From Cryptomeria japonica (lineage: Eukaryota; Streptophyta; Pinopsida; Cupressales; Cupressaceae): a stretch of DNA of 64,000 bases. The stretch covers positions 23,812,501 to 23,876,500 of the forward strand of contig NC_081413.1 of the NCBI RefSeq assembly GCF_030272615.1, in the 5' to 3' direction. Below the pieces are notes generated by a model that searched no databases, had not been told where the DNA came from, and saw only the letters and a program-made list of their open reading frames with translations. Below are positions 44,638 to 54,951 of the stretch, one piece after another (position 1 is the stretch's first letter; each line of letters begins with the position of its first letter). Position numbers and translations under genes: made by a program.

Positions 44638-45202
44638 CTATGCAGGATCCTTAAGGGTTGGTTCTTGACCAACTCTAAACTTTTTGTAAAATTCCTCCTC
44701 CTCTGTAGGTTCATCTGGCTCTCTGAATGTCTCGGTGAGCTCATAGTCACTGGAGGATTTGTCTGAACCCCACTCCCACTCATTAGAATCTGTGGAAGGA
44801 TAATCCTCTTGTTGAACTTCGGCAACTTTGATTCGCCATGCCTCTTTTGTTCTTTTATTGTGAATCTTGGAATTCAGAAAACCGAGTCCCTTGGAGCGTT
44901 CCCTTCTTGCAGTTAGCTCAGGTTGTAAGGGCTCCATGACACCTTCTTTGTGTAACCCGAGAGGGCTTTTTCCATCATATCAATTTTTGTAGAATTTTAA
45001 AGCCTTTGCCATAGTTCTCACAGGGTATAATAGTCTGATCATGTGTGTCCTCTTCACTATCTTTATAAAGCATTTTGTATAAATTTTCCTCTTCTAGTTC
45101 GCCCCATCTTTGAAAGGTGGTAGGATCCCATTTGAGTATCATGATGGAGATTTGCTTGTTAGGATGTGGCCTCCCATATTCTTTTGGGGAGCTCAGGACT
45201 TG
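44638..45202 (-). pseudogene. Gag-pol junction of G1 with a G-patch-like segment, stop and frameshift
   Basis: After the gag stop TGA (45203-45205) the same frame stays protein-like (WDPTTFQRWGELEEENLYKM) for about 75 codons to GKGFKILQKL. A shift near 44975 then moves coding to the pol frame (YDGKSPLGLHKEG, then MEPLQPELTARRER from 44937). The two halves together look like a glycine-rich G-patch: GF-x-ILQK, GK-x-x-LG, G, EPL. The pol frame meets TAG at 44638-44640. The acidic part (TETFREPDEPTEEEEFYKKF) resembles Tat linkers. Confidence 0.6.
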
Positions 45203-48200
45203 TCATAAAAACATTGTCTGATTCAAAGTGTATTCTCCCATGCCTTTATCTTGAAACTTGCTTCTAAGTTCACCTTGTTTGGATGTCGATGGTTTTAATG
45301 ACTCAGGATCAATGTATGTTGAAGAAGGAGTAGCCTCACGATTACTGGGAATGATAGTTTTAGTATGTGACCTCAAGTTATTGCAATATATGAATGGATT
45401 TGGATCACCATTGACTGTTACCTCGATTCCATTATGAGGAAACTTAATGCATTGATGGTATGTTGATGGGACTGCCCTCATTTCATGAATCCAAGGACGT
45501 CCTAGCAATATGTTATACGTGAGATCTAGATCTAGGACTTGACAAACCACATCCTTTGTGACTGGCCCTATTCTTAGAGGTAAGGTGACTGTGCCCTTGG
45601 ACGAGCGCTCTTCATCATCATAAGCCTTGATGGTGATTTGGTTTGTAGCATTCACAGCCTTGTCAGAATATCCCAATTGTCTTATGGTACTCAAGGTACA
45701 AATATTTAGACCTGCTCCTCCATCTATCAGGACTCGCTTGATTCTATGTTTATGTATGAAAGCTTCAACGTGTAAAGGTGCATTATGTGGCTGACTTATG
45801 GAGGCGTCATCGGCTTCTGTGAACGTAAGGGAATGTGGAATGGATAGGTATCCCACCATGGCTTGAAACTGATCCACGTTCAGATCCGTAGGGACAGCAG
45901 TGTCTCTCAAGATTTTGTCAAGGATAGCTTTATGTGCAGGGGATATACGTAGAAGCTCCAGAATGGAGATGAGCGCGGGTGTCTTCCCTAATTGTTCTAC
46001 AAGGTCGTACTTAGGCTTGATTGATAAAGGATTGGTATTCTTAGTGGAGGTACCTGGCAATGTAATCTTACCTCGATGGGTTGTAACATGACATTCATAG
46101 GTAGATTCGGAGGAAGATCCCACACCTTTTAGGACAATCTTGGGTCTCTGAGAAGGATTCTCAGGATTTTTGTTTTTGATAGTGATAGTAGAAATATGAT
46201 TGTCCATCGAGATGTGATTGATAGTAGAATCATAATTGTAAGGTGCTCTAGTGTAATTGGCTTGATCATCTGTGACTTTGCCTTTTCCTTTGTCATGTTT
46301 TGGGAATGGTTCCTTAAACATCTCATGTTCTTGATTAGATGAATGTCCCTCAATCTCAATGTCGCCTCTATCAATGAGATCTTGCACAATGTTTTTCAAT
46401 CGATGGCAATTACTTGTCTTATGACCCTTGCTCTTATGAAACTCACAAAATTCATCATCATTCCACCAATTTGGTTTGACCTTTGGTTCATATGGAGGAA
46501 AATCTGGAACTATGATCACTTTGTTTGCCACAAGCTTTTTGAATACTGATTCAAGTGGTTCTCCCAATGGGGTGTACTTCCTTCGCGGTTTAGAAGTTGT
46601 TTGAGCGTTCACCTGATTGTTGGTAGAACTTGATCCAGAAAAGACGAACTTGGGTCTCACTGTGTTGGCATCAACAACACCATCATTAACTGTGTTCTTG
46701 TTCTTGTTCCAAAATTTTGGTTTGTCCTTTCCCTTAAAGTCCTCTTTGTTTTCTTTGAATAGCTTGATAACTCCTTGTTCAATTAAGACCTTTTCTGTTG
46801 CTAGGCCCTTTTCAATAACATCCTTAAATGTAGACAAACAAGCTTTCCTAAGATCATATCCAATAGCCTTGTTGACATTTTGAGTGAACATTTCTACCAT
46901 TTGTTTTTGCGGGATTTCGCAAGAGCATCTGCTAGCTAAGTTTCTCCATCTCTGTAAAAATGTTGCGAAAGATTCTCCTTCCTTTTGTTTCGTATTGCAC
47001 AAGGTAGTAACTGAGACATCTGTTTCTATGTTGTAAGAGAAATGTTGAATGAATGCCTTTGCCAAGTCGCCCCATGACTTAATACCAGGAGGTAATTGAG
47101 AAAACCATTCCATAGCTTGATCTCCTAAGCTCTGTGGGAACAACCTCATCAAGTATGTTTCTTCTGCCGCTACCTCAATGCAAGCTGTGAAAAATTGTCG
47201 TATGTGTGCCTTGGGGTCTCCTCTCCCTCTATATTTGTCAAATTTTGGCGTTACAAAGTGTGGAGGAAATGGAGGCATTGGAATGCTCTTATCAAAGGGA
47301 TAAAGACATATATCTCTCATAGTGTATGTTGGTTTTGATGTACTCATGTCCTCCATTTTCTTTTGTAAATCTCTTATTTGTTGCTCCAAATTATTTTTGG
47401 GAGGAGATTGATTTCTTGTAGCATACCCCATGTTTGAAACACCCATTTGAGGAGGAGCTTGTTGCATGTATGGATGATACTGATCGTAGACATGTCCATA
47501 TGGAGGTCTATATTGTTGCGACATATATGGAGCACTTGGAATAACTTCATGTTGAGGGACTCCATATCTGTTTTGTGTATATAAACCATATTCAATAGGC
47601 CTTTCATTTTCCATTGTGTTGCCCCCAATTTTGACATGAGGTCTCCTTGTGTCAAAATTTTGAGGATGTCCTTGAGTATCCACTTGTTTTAATTGATCCA
47701 CACCTTGAGCATGTGTTTGAGCATAAGGCCTCCATGATGGTCTTTGAGTGTAAGTATCATATGTTTGAGCTTGTGTATGTGGGATTGCTGGTTTTTGAAG
47801 CAAAACTGATGGTGACTCAGGCATCATATTATTCGGTCCTCTATTTCCTCCACTATTTGGTCTCCTTTGATCCATGTTGAGTTGAGTTTGCTGTGAGGGT
47901 CGACTTTCTATAAGTTGAGATAAGTCAAAATCATGCGGTATTTTAGCTCCACTTTGTGCCATCATGTGTAAGAAGTATTGACGATCTCTCCTCATTATCT
48001 CTTCAACCAATCTATTGAATTGAGGATTCATTATGGATTCTTCTATGTCTGCTGATAGTATTGAAGAATTGTCAACATTGTCATTGTGCGTAGCATTGTT
48101 GTTTATAGTATTTATGCTTTCGACATTTGGATTATGTCTATAAACATTCATGTCTGGTAATGTAGTGTGCTCAGGATTGTAGAATAGATCATTGTCATAC

Positions 48201-48277
48201 TCATAAGAACTCATGTTTACGGATTCTTGAGCTTCTTTAGCTATTCTCCTAGATTTTTGAAGGCGGGTTTCAACCAT
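45203..48277 (-). CDS. gag: G1 gag-protease polyprotein
   Basis: 1024 residues from the ATG at 48277. An N-terminal Asn/Gln/Pro/Tyr-rich region (to about 300) has a short coiled coil (LEQQIRDLQKKMEDM). The Retrotrans_gag capsid domain (about 345-480) reads FDKYRGRGDPKAHIRQFF ... MEWFSQLPPG ... ESFATFLQRW. A Tat-type zinc knuckle CEFHKSKGHKTSNC (about 605-620) has CX2HX4HX4C spacing. The aspartic protease (about 850-950) has VLIDGGAGLNIC, where the catalytic Asp-Gly-Gly replaces the usual Asp-Ser/Thr-Gly, and ILLGRPWIH in the flap-to-C-terminal part. The frame ends at TGA, one base from an Arg codon, and stays coding beyond it. No other defect is seen. Confidence 0.93.
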   Translation of the reverse strand: MVETRLQKSRRIAKEAQESVNMSSYEYDNDLFYNPEHTTLPDMNVYRHNPNVESINTINNNATHNDNVDNSSILSADIEESIMNPQFNRLVEEIMRRDRQYFLHMMAQSGAKIPHDFDLSQLIESRPSQQTQLNMDQRRPNSGGNRGPNNMMPESPSVLLQKPAIPHTQAQTYDTYTQRPSWRPYAQTHAQGVDQLKQVDTQGHPQNFDTRRPHVKIGGNTMENERPIEYGLYTQNRYGVPQHEVIPSAPYMSQQYRPPYGHVYDQYHPYMQQAPPQMGVSNMGYATRNQSPPKNNLEQQIRDLQKKMEDMSTSKPTYTMRDICLYPFDKSIPMPPFPPHFVTPKFDKYRGRGDPKAHIRQFFTACIEVAAEETYLMRLFPQSLGDQAMEWFSQLPPGIKSWGDLAKAFIQHFSYNIETDVSVTTLCNTKQKEGESFATFLQRWRNLASRCSCEIPQKQMVEMFTQNVNKAIGYDLRKACLSTFKDVIEKGLATEKVLIEQGVIKLFKENKEDFKGKDKPKFWNKNKNTVNDGVVDANTVRPKFVFSGSSSTNNQVNAQTTSKPRRKYTPLGEPLESVFKKLVANKVIIVPDFPPYEPKVKPNWWNDDEFCEFHKSKGHKTSNCHRLKNIVQDLIDRGDIEIEGHSSNQEHEMFKEPFPKHDKGKGKVTDDQANYTRAPYNYDSTINHISMDNHISTITIKNKNPENPSQRPKIVLKGVGSSSESTYECHVTTHRGKITLPGTSTKNTNPLSIKPKYDLVEQLGKTPALISILELLRISPAHKAILDKILRDTAVPTDLNVDQFQAMVGYLSIPHSLTFTEADDASISQPHNAPLHVEAFIHKHRIKRVLIDGGAGLNICTLSTIRQLGYSDKAVNATNQITIKAYDDEERSSKGTVTLPLRIGPVTKDVVCQVLDLDLTYNILLGRPWIHEMRAVPSTYHQCIKFPHNGIEVTVNGDPNPFIYCNNLRSHTKTIIPSNREATPSSTYIDPESLKPSTSKQGELRSKFQDKGMGEYTLNQTMFL

Positions 48278-48769
48278 GAACTAGGTGTTTGACCAATATG
48301 TGAGAGACTAGATGAAAAATGACAAGAGTATGGAAGACCAAGGGTTGTATGGAGTGTAAATGAATCTTGAGGTGTACTTGCAATGTCCAAAGTGTAAGAC
48401 CAAGTATGTATGTAGTAGAGTAGGTGTGACTTCCAAAGAGAGGATAGTTTCTCTTGATGAGGTAAGCTGACCTTGACTCTAAGTAAGACCAAATGAGACC
48501 CAAAGGTAAGAAACCTTGATGAGGGACCACTTAGCAAAGTGTAGTTGTATGTAGTGTGTTGACAAAGTATGATGAGGACAAGCAAGTGACCTTTTGACTC
48601 AAGTTTAGACAATTGTGAATGTAATGAGAGATGTAAAGCAATGATGGGCTGTGTGAGACCCAAAGACAGGTTGAATGCTAGATGAAACCTGAAGAGACAA
48701 CCTAGGAAGCTCAAGTATGCCGAAATTGATTTTCTTTTGTTTGCTGGACTGTTAAAGTTTTCAATTCTT

Positions 48770-48920
48770 GACACAGACGCCTCTGTATACTTCACAGACG
48801 CGATTCCCAGACACAGACGCCTCTCTATTTGACACAGACGCTGTTGAAAACACAGACGCTATTCTGCCCTTCACAGACGCGCTTATATGATGCAGACGCG
48901 GTTAAAACAGACACAGACGT
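48770..48920 (-). repeat. ACACAGACGC motif cluster in the leader (near gag)
   Basis: About nine copies on the + strand of (T/A)CACAGACGC(C/G), for example GACACAGACGCC and TTCACAGACGCG, are spaced 13-25 bases apart. On the sense (minus) strand this is GCGTCTGTGT. Confidence 0.78.
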
Positions 48921-50124
48921 GTTTCTGTAACCTTAGTGCAATTTTTCCAATGTGTGAAGTTGTTTTGTTGTGACCAAATCCGACTGTTTGACTGTTTTCT
49001 TCGTGACAAGAGGACACAATTTTGATGACCCAATGTTTGCAAACTGTTTAGACTCCAAAAGTGTGTTGTTTGATGTAAAAAGTTTTGCATACACTTGAAG
49101 ACACAAAAGACACAATGTTTTGTTGTTTTGTCTTGAATGTTTGAGTGTTTAGCATAAGACAAGCACAAATCTTAGGGCTGGCCAAGACAATAGTTGTTGA
49201 TCCCACATAGGGTTTTACCCCCGAGGGTACGCTATTCAGAGCGGATACTTAGATGCTTGACCTCACTGGCTCCACCCTCGGCACTCACTTCTCGGGTCAG
49301 CCAAGCATCAGTCCCCATGAAAACTCCCCATGGCGAACTTTGTATCTCTACTAAGAACCGTATGTGTGTGGGCCGCTACCAGAGGTCCGACCTCCTGCCT
49401 CAACAACTAGAAGGATTTGGGCTTCTAAAACAAAAGGTGCTAGTAAGGGCATCCGCTCGTGTGGCCATACATGCGGCACTTTCAGCTCTGTAAATACAGA
49501 AGGCTCCCAGCCGGTAGGGGTTACGCCCTACAAATGATCAAATAAATTTGATCAAACGGGTTTATGGGGAGACATAGTGTCGGTATGAACTAATCAGCAC
49601 ACGTTATTCATAGTTTTCACCATGAATACATTTGATTATAGTGGTTCGGAAGAGGTGGGTTTTCCTCGCTACCACTTGGGTCATTCTCTTCTCACTAGTA
49701 GTCCTAATGACCACACGGGAAGACAGGCCCTCTAAAGATTAAACAAAAAGAGCCTATTGCTCAAGACACAAAAGACAATGATTCAATTTTAGTGCACCAA
49801 TTGAAGTGTTTGCTAGTCTATGAAAACAAGGCACACAACAAAACTACAAAACCCTAGCTAAGGCCCTGCAACAAAATTGTTAGTAGTTTGGGTTGTTTCA
49901 AATGATCACCCCTTCCTGCAAGCACACAAGTTAGGTAAATTTTAGAAAACCCAAAAAGACTTTGTGAAAAGCGGCCTTCAACAAAACGTTTTTGCCTCCA
50001 AAGCAAGCTGCACAAACTTGGTTAGCTAGATCTGCAAGGGTTAGCCGAAAATAAACCAGATCTGAAACTCTAAGCACAAAATCCGAAAACCCGAATCAAA
50101 GAAAATTGACAAATTTGCAAAACA

Positions 50125-50370
50125 GAAAACACAGATGCAGTTATACCAGACACAGACGCGGTTCTGTAATGCACAAACGCGCTTGGATAGCGCAGACGCT
50201 ATTCCCGAACACAGACGCGATAAGATCAATCATAGACGCGGTTTTAATTCACAGACGCGGTTCCAGAAACCTGCAAAAATAAAATCTGGCAAAAACACAG
50301 ACGTGATTCAAGATATTGCAGACGCTTCTGACACACAAAAACGCGATCCGAACGCTCGCAGACGCGGAAA
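50125..50370 (-). repeat. ACACAGACGC motif cluster in the leader (near the PBS)
   Basis: About eleven copies, including CAGACACAGACGCGG, TTCACAGACGCGG and CGCAGACGCGG. The cluster matches the one at 1-215 in the left-hand element in order and spacing. Confidence 0.78.
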
Positions 50371-50457
50371 AACCTAAAATGTTGTTGAAAATTGTCCGAT
50401 CTGCAACTTCAAAAATGCGAAATCTGCAACAAAAATGTTAAATGCAAAGGGACAAGG

Positions 50458-50475
50458 GTCCCACCGGGCGTGCCA
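50458..50475 (-). promoter_or_regulatory. G1 primer-binding site
   Basis: The minus strand reads TGGCACGCCCGGTGGGAC three bases after the 5' LTR end. It is identical to the site in the left-hand element. The tRNA species was not assigned. Confidence 0.7.
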
Positions 50476-50478
50476 AAA

Positions 50479-51250
50479 TGTATATGGTGAAAATAGATAA
50501 CAATAACAACAATATTGAAAGGCTAAATGAATTCAACCACCAAACCCTAGCCTAACAATCAACAAAGATCCACCATAACATATGAAGATTACCTAAGACA
50601 ATGCAAATAACTCAAAATCACAAAGATTATACCATCACATGTCCAATAGGGTTTTTGATCTCCATTCTTCCTATCTCCATTGATCTTGCTTGATATATTT
50701 GCTCTCATATTTTTTTATGCACAAGAGCTCAACAAAGAACGGAATGTGGTTGCAAGTAGGATCGTAGTGTAGCCAAGTACTCCAAAATCAGTCATTAGGG
50801 TTTGACAATGAAGAAAGCATCTCCTTAAATAGAAGACACAATAGGAAATGGAGGGATAAGATTGAGAGGTGTAAAAAGAGAGGTCGGCTAGGATTAGAGG
50901 GTAGGTAAAAGAAATACCAAAATAATGAAAGAGGTAGGTAGTGTATGAATTAAGAGATGAATGACATGTGTCATGTGTAGAAAAAGATAATGAATTAATT
51001 AAATAAATAAAGATTTATTTAATTAATAGAAGAAGTAGGACAATTAAATAAATAAAATATTTATTTAATTTAGGAAAGGGATAATTTAAATAAATAAATG
51101 TATTTATTTAAATGAGAAATAAGGCTAGAAGAGGATAAATGAATTAATTAAATAAATAAAAATTTATTTAATTAATAGAAGAATTAGGCTTAGATAATTA
51201 AATAAATAAAATATTTATTTAATTAAACATGACAATTTTGAGTGTCTACA
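50479..51250 (-). repeat. G1 5' LTR
   Basis: 772 bp, same length as 35112-35883, with about 5 substitutions. Its outer end (right) carries the AT palindromes (about 50989-51229) just inside the TGTAGACACTC terminus. As the 5' LTR of a minus-strand element it should hold the promoter. Confidence 0.95.
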
Positions 51251-54200
51251 GTCCCTAAAGCTGGCACTAGTTCTACAATGCCAAAGATTACCCATGTCAT
51301 TCCCCTTGATGTAATTATTTTGTGCCAGTAATTGAAAGTGTTCCCGCTACTGAGCCAAACCCTCAATCTGCTCCAGAAATGTCTAAGGAGGTTGAAGCAA
51401 TCTCCCCTTCCAAGGAAAGGGTCGTAAAGAGAAAGAAAAAGATAATTCAGAAGACTGTCATTGTTGTCTTTGATAGTGAGTCTTTGGATGAGCCTGCCCC
51501 TCCTCCTAAAGCTAGGAAACTGATTCAAAAGAGGAGAAAGAGTGCCCAAAAACCCTCCATTGAAGAACCTACCAATGAAACCCCTCCTTCTGTAGAAAAC
51601 CCTCCTGCTGAGGAAACCCCAATTTCTCAAGAGCAAACCCTGTAGAAAGAAAACCCTCCTGAGCAAGTTAAGGAAATTGCTCCTGCAAAAAAACCATCTC
51701 CCAGAGCAAGAAGGTGGCCTAGAAACACCTCTAAAGGAGAGTCATCCACTCAAGTCGAGAAACTAGAAACAATACATATTACCCCTCTGGCTCTTGAGAC
51801 GACCGCAGAAGAATTACAACATGAAGTTGAAAATAAATTAGAAGAAGCTACAAAGAGGCCAACCAGACAAACAAGAAGCCTTCATCAGGCCCTGTTAGAA
51901 TTGTTTGAGGGGTCCTCCATGAATGACACCATCAAAATTGCCTTCAATGACAAAGAAGCAGGATGCAATGATGCATTCAAAAAAGAGAGAGGGTGGGATA
52001 TATTTTATTCCTTTTATGGCAACAGAGACAAGCCTATCCCAATATCCAATCCTTAGACACTGAATTTGGGAAAACTCATAGTGCCAAACATTTTTGTAGA
52101 GCCAATGTTGATAAGAGAGCTGGCCATTGCTTATGATCCCCCAAGATGAACTGTAAGAATTGCAGACAGCTATGTCCTATTGGACATTTCACATAGGGCC
52201 ATTGTTTAATGTTTTGGTTTGGATGGGTTTTCTCTCAAGGGAATCAAGAGAAATAATTTGGAAAGAAACTACCAGTATAAAAGGGATAGGTATAGAAAGG
52301 ACTTTGTTCCTCATTTCATGAAGAAACTTTTTAAAAATTCATAGAATTATGTCCTGCCATTTGAAAAAGAGCCTTTCAAATTAGATTGCTTTGAGCCCTA
52401 TTTTGTTAAGACCTACTATGCATTAGGGAAGGTTCTTGGGGTGGATTGTGGGCTTACTCAAATGCCCATAGATTTCATGATGATTTCCATCAACATCTAG
52501 CTCCCCACAATAAATGAGCTATATGACTTTGCAACTATTATTAATGGTAAGAATCATGAGGGGTTAATGGGAGCAAGAAATAAGAAAGAGAAGCTAGAAT
52601 TCAGGCATTATTCTCTAGTGTGCCATCTGATTCTTTATTAGAACATGGCTTATTGGGATCTAGAATTAACAATAAGGACAAATGATCCACACACAGGTCT
52701 TCCATGGCTAGTACAAAGATGGAATCAGGTGTGGGACAAAGGATCCAGTTTTGGCAATTATTCTATTTTCTTTAATCATTTTGTCATGAAGGTCTTGTCA
52801 AGACATGGAGTTTGACTGCCCAGGGTGCCTAAGAATATTATTAAAATTATGAGAATAAGGAGTTGTAGGGATGAAAGAATGATATATCCAAAGGGGTCCT
52901 TCATCCATAATTTTGAGGATTTATTTTTGTATGGCAACTGCACTATTATCAGGGTATACAGGTGTGAGAAAGCACCCCATATTTTGCCACATTTTGTCTC
53001 TCCTAGGCTAGCATATCTTGAGTTAATTTGGCAATTGATGTGGATGGAGAGAGAGCAAATTAAATCAGACAAAAAGGGGAAGCTCCTCCCTAGGGTGATC
53101 ATTTTTGAAGAATTCACTATAGGTTGTGATACCTTGGAGAAAGTGCAAGACTTCTTGGTAAAGAACTACAGATTGAAGGCTGCCCAAGCTAGGCATTTTG
53201 ACCCTAAGGATGTGTAAATGATCTCAAAGTATACAAGCTAAAGGAGAAGGGCTATTTTCATTCATTCAATGAACGATAAGATTTAATTAGAAAGGCTCAC
53301 CCTGCTGAGGTAGATCAACACAAGAAGAAATGGGATCTCATGAAGAAGCTTGAGCAGGAAAGGAAGCAAGAGGATCCCCATTTTAAAGGTTTTTACAGAG
53401 TTTGAAAATGATTTTTCTAGGATGTCTTTCATGATAAGAAATGAAGATGAGATAATAAATATGGAAATGGAGAGAAGGGATGCCAGGGATAAAGGAGTTA
53501 AATTTGAGGGAAGGCCTATTGAACCTACCCCTACAATGTACAAGGTGAAGGGGCATACAATAACATTTGAAGAAGTGTCTCCTGGCACCTCTAGGCAGGC
53601 TATTGAACAAGTCAGAAAGATTGAAAAGGGAAAGACAAAGATGTTTGACTTTGCAGATATCCAGGAATATTTTGATACAAATGTACCACCACCCTCTCCC
53701 TCTCGAGAGAAATTCCATGAAGATGAGGCATTTGAAGTCCTAAATGACTCAGACATAGCCATCATCCCAAGTACAATCCCTTTTGAGGAGGCAGGTGATG
53801 AAAGAACTTCACAGCAGATGACAGTTTTGTGAACTCTCCCGGGTTCAAGTCCTTTTGGCTTAGAGAAAATTTAAAGGATTTATCTGATGAAGAGATTAGA
53901 AGTTTTGATAGGAATGGTTTCATATGCACCCCTAAAGAAGATAGGGAAATGATTAGAAATAGTGGCAAGGTTCTTGTTCCCGGCTGGGACTTTGAGAAAA
54001 TATTTTGGTTAGATTAGATTATGCGGCAGAAAGACCCCAAATTTTCCAAGGAGTTCAAAGAACATGGGTCTGGGGTGAGCATAGGCCTGGAGGATTTTTC
54101 TCTATAGTCTAAAGCCCCAAATGTTCATAAACCCATAGTTTTGCAAGGTGGACAACAGAAAACAAGGGATTCAGTAGTAAGGATACTTGAAGACACTACT

Positions 54201-54940
54201 GCATCAGAGGTAGTAGCCATTACATCACACGTAGTCCAGTTTTCTCAGTTAGTAGTAGATGATCTTGAGCAAAAGCATTTAAGATTGAAGGATATGCATG
54301 TAGCTCTCAATTCAAATTACAACAAGTTGCTCATTGAAAATTCTGCATTGAAGGAGCAAATAAAGAAAGTGATAGCCGATTCTTTAGGAGGAATTAGACC
54401 TAAAAAATGAATAAAGAATTGTAAAGAGTCAAGGATGAAGCTGAGAATAATTATTTTGAAATCAGGAAAGCTTCAATTTTGAAGGTGGCAAATAAAGTTA
54501 TTGAAAAATTGAGCTAGGTACACACCTCATATTCTTTGACTTCACAGCTCCATAGCTAGCTGGATGTAATTCTTTCATTTTTTCAGCCTATTAGGACCAC
54601 CTGGATGCCAAAAGGTTAGGACTTAAATGAAGTCATGCTGGTAGTAAAACATCTGGCCTCTCCACCCCAAGTTGTAGGGGTGACTTGGAAAAATTATAAT
54701 TTATAAATTAAAGAATTGCCTAACATCGAGGATGAGAAAAAAAGCATTGATTAAAATGTTTGATTCTTTCCAAGGATTAAAAAAATGGGATATCCCCACA
54801 ATTTTGATAGGTGAAGGACAAATCAGGAGCCTAGAAGAGTGGAAGCAAGGCTTCCAGCATGCCATAAATGTTGTTTTGACTTCCTTGGCTACTGATCTAG
54901 CCCAAAGTGATTCATATTATAATATCATTTGAACCAAGGA
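51251..54940 (+). pseudogene. Decayed ORF of unknown family, main part
   Basis: This continues the ORF begun at 35062. A Pro/Glu/Lys-rich segment (51322-51645: SKEVEAISPSKER, KKKIIQKT) is followed by a globular-looking region at about 51900-53220 (KERGWDIFYSFYG, KTYYALGKVLGVDCG, FRHYSLVCHLI, YRCEKAPHILPHF, LIWQLMWMEREQ). Then come charged segments (53350-53832), a short block (53829-54017, GFICTPKEDREM) and a helical stretch with coiled-coil character (54141-54410, LEQKHLRLKDMHVALN). At least ten stops and several frameshifts interrupt it. I do not recognise the family. The layout (domain, disordered linker, coiled coil) recalls the antisense gene of G1, so a retroelement-borne extra gene is possible, but this is a guess. 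Confidence 0.6.
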
Positions 54941-54951
54941 AAAATTCTAAG

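Larger units (their letters stand above)
48278..50457 (-). other. G1 5' leader (untranslated region)
   Basis: This 2.2-kb leader lies between the PBS and the gag ATG. It holds two ACACAGACGCG motif clusters (48770-48920 and 50125-50370) and, between them, a GC-richer stretch (49190-49740) unlike the rest of the element. I see no ORF in it with family features. Packaging or translation signals are expected here from known retroelement biology, but none can be pinned down. Confidence 0.6.
35112..51250 (-). mobile_element. Young Ty3/Gypsy element of the Tat lineage (G1) with an antisense PMD gene
   Basis: The element is 16.1 kb. LTRs of 772 bp (35112-35883 and 50479-51250) differ at about 5 positions by eye (under 1%). 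The target-site duplication is GTCCC (35107-35111 and 51251-51255). Coding strand is minus: PBS, 2-kb leader, gag with zinc knuckle and protease, then RT, two RNase H domains and integrase. The double RNase H marks the Tat lineage. Between integrase and the 3' LTR are 4.8 kb carrying an antisense spliced gene. Inactivating changes are few: TGA at 45203, a frameshift near 44975, TAG at 44638 and TAA at 42241 in the main frame, and three TAGs in the antisense gene. It split an older pseudogene. Confidence 0.95.

Noticed and set aside
48241-48795. 184-codon ORF on the minus strand overlapping the gag start in another frame
   Set aside because: Ser/Leu/His-rich with no domain; it lies partly in the motif cluster and is not in frame with gag. 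A regulatory upstream ORF cannot be excluded but is not supported.
49194-49493. 99-codon + strand ORF in the G1 leader
   Set aside because: No recognisable domain; its openness follows from the GC-richer composition.
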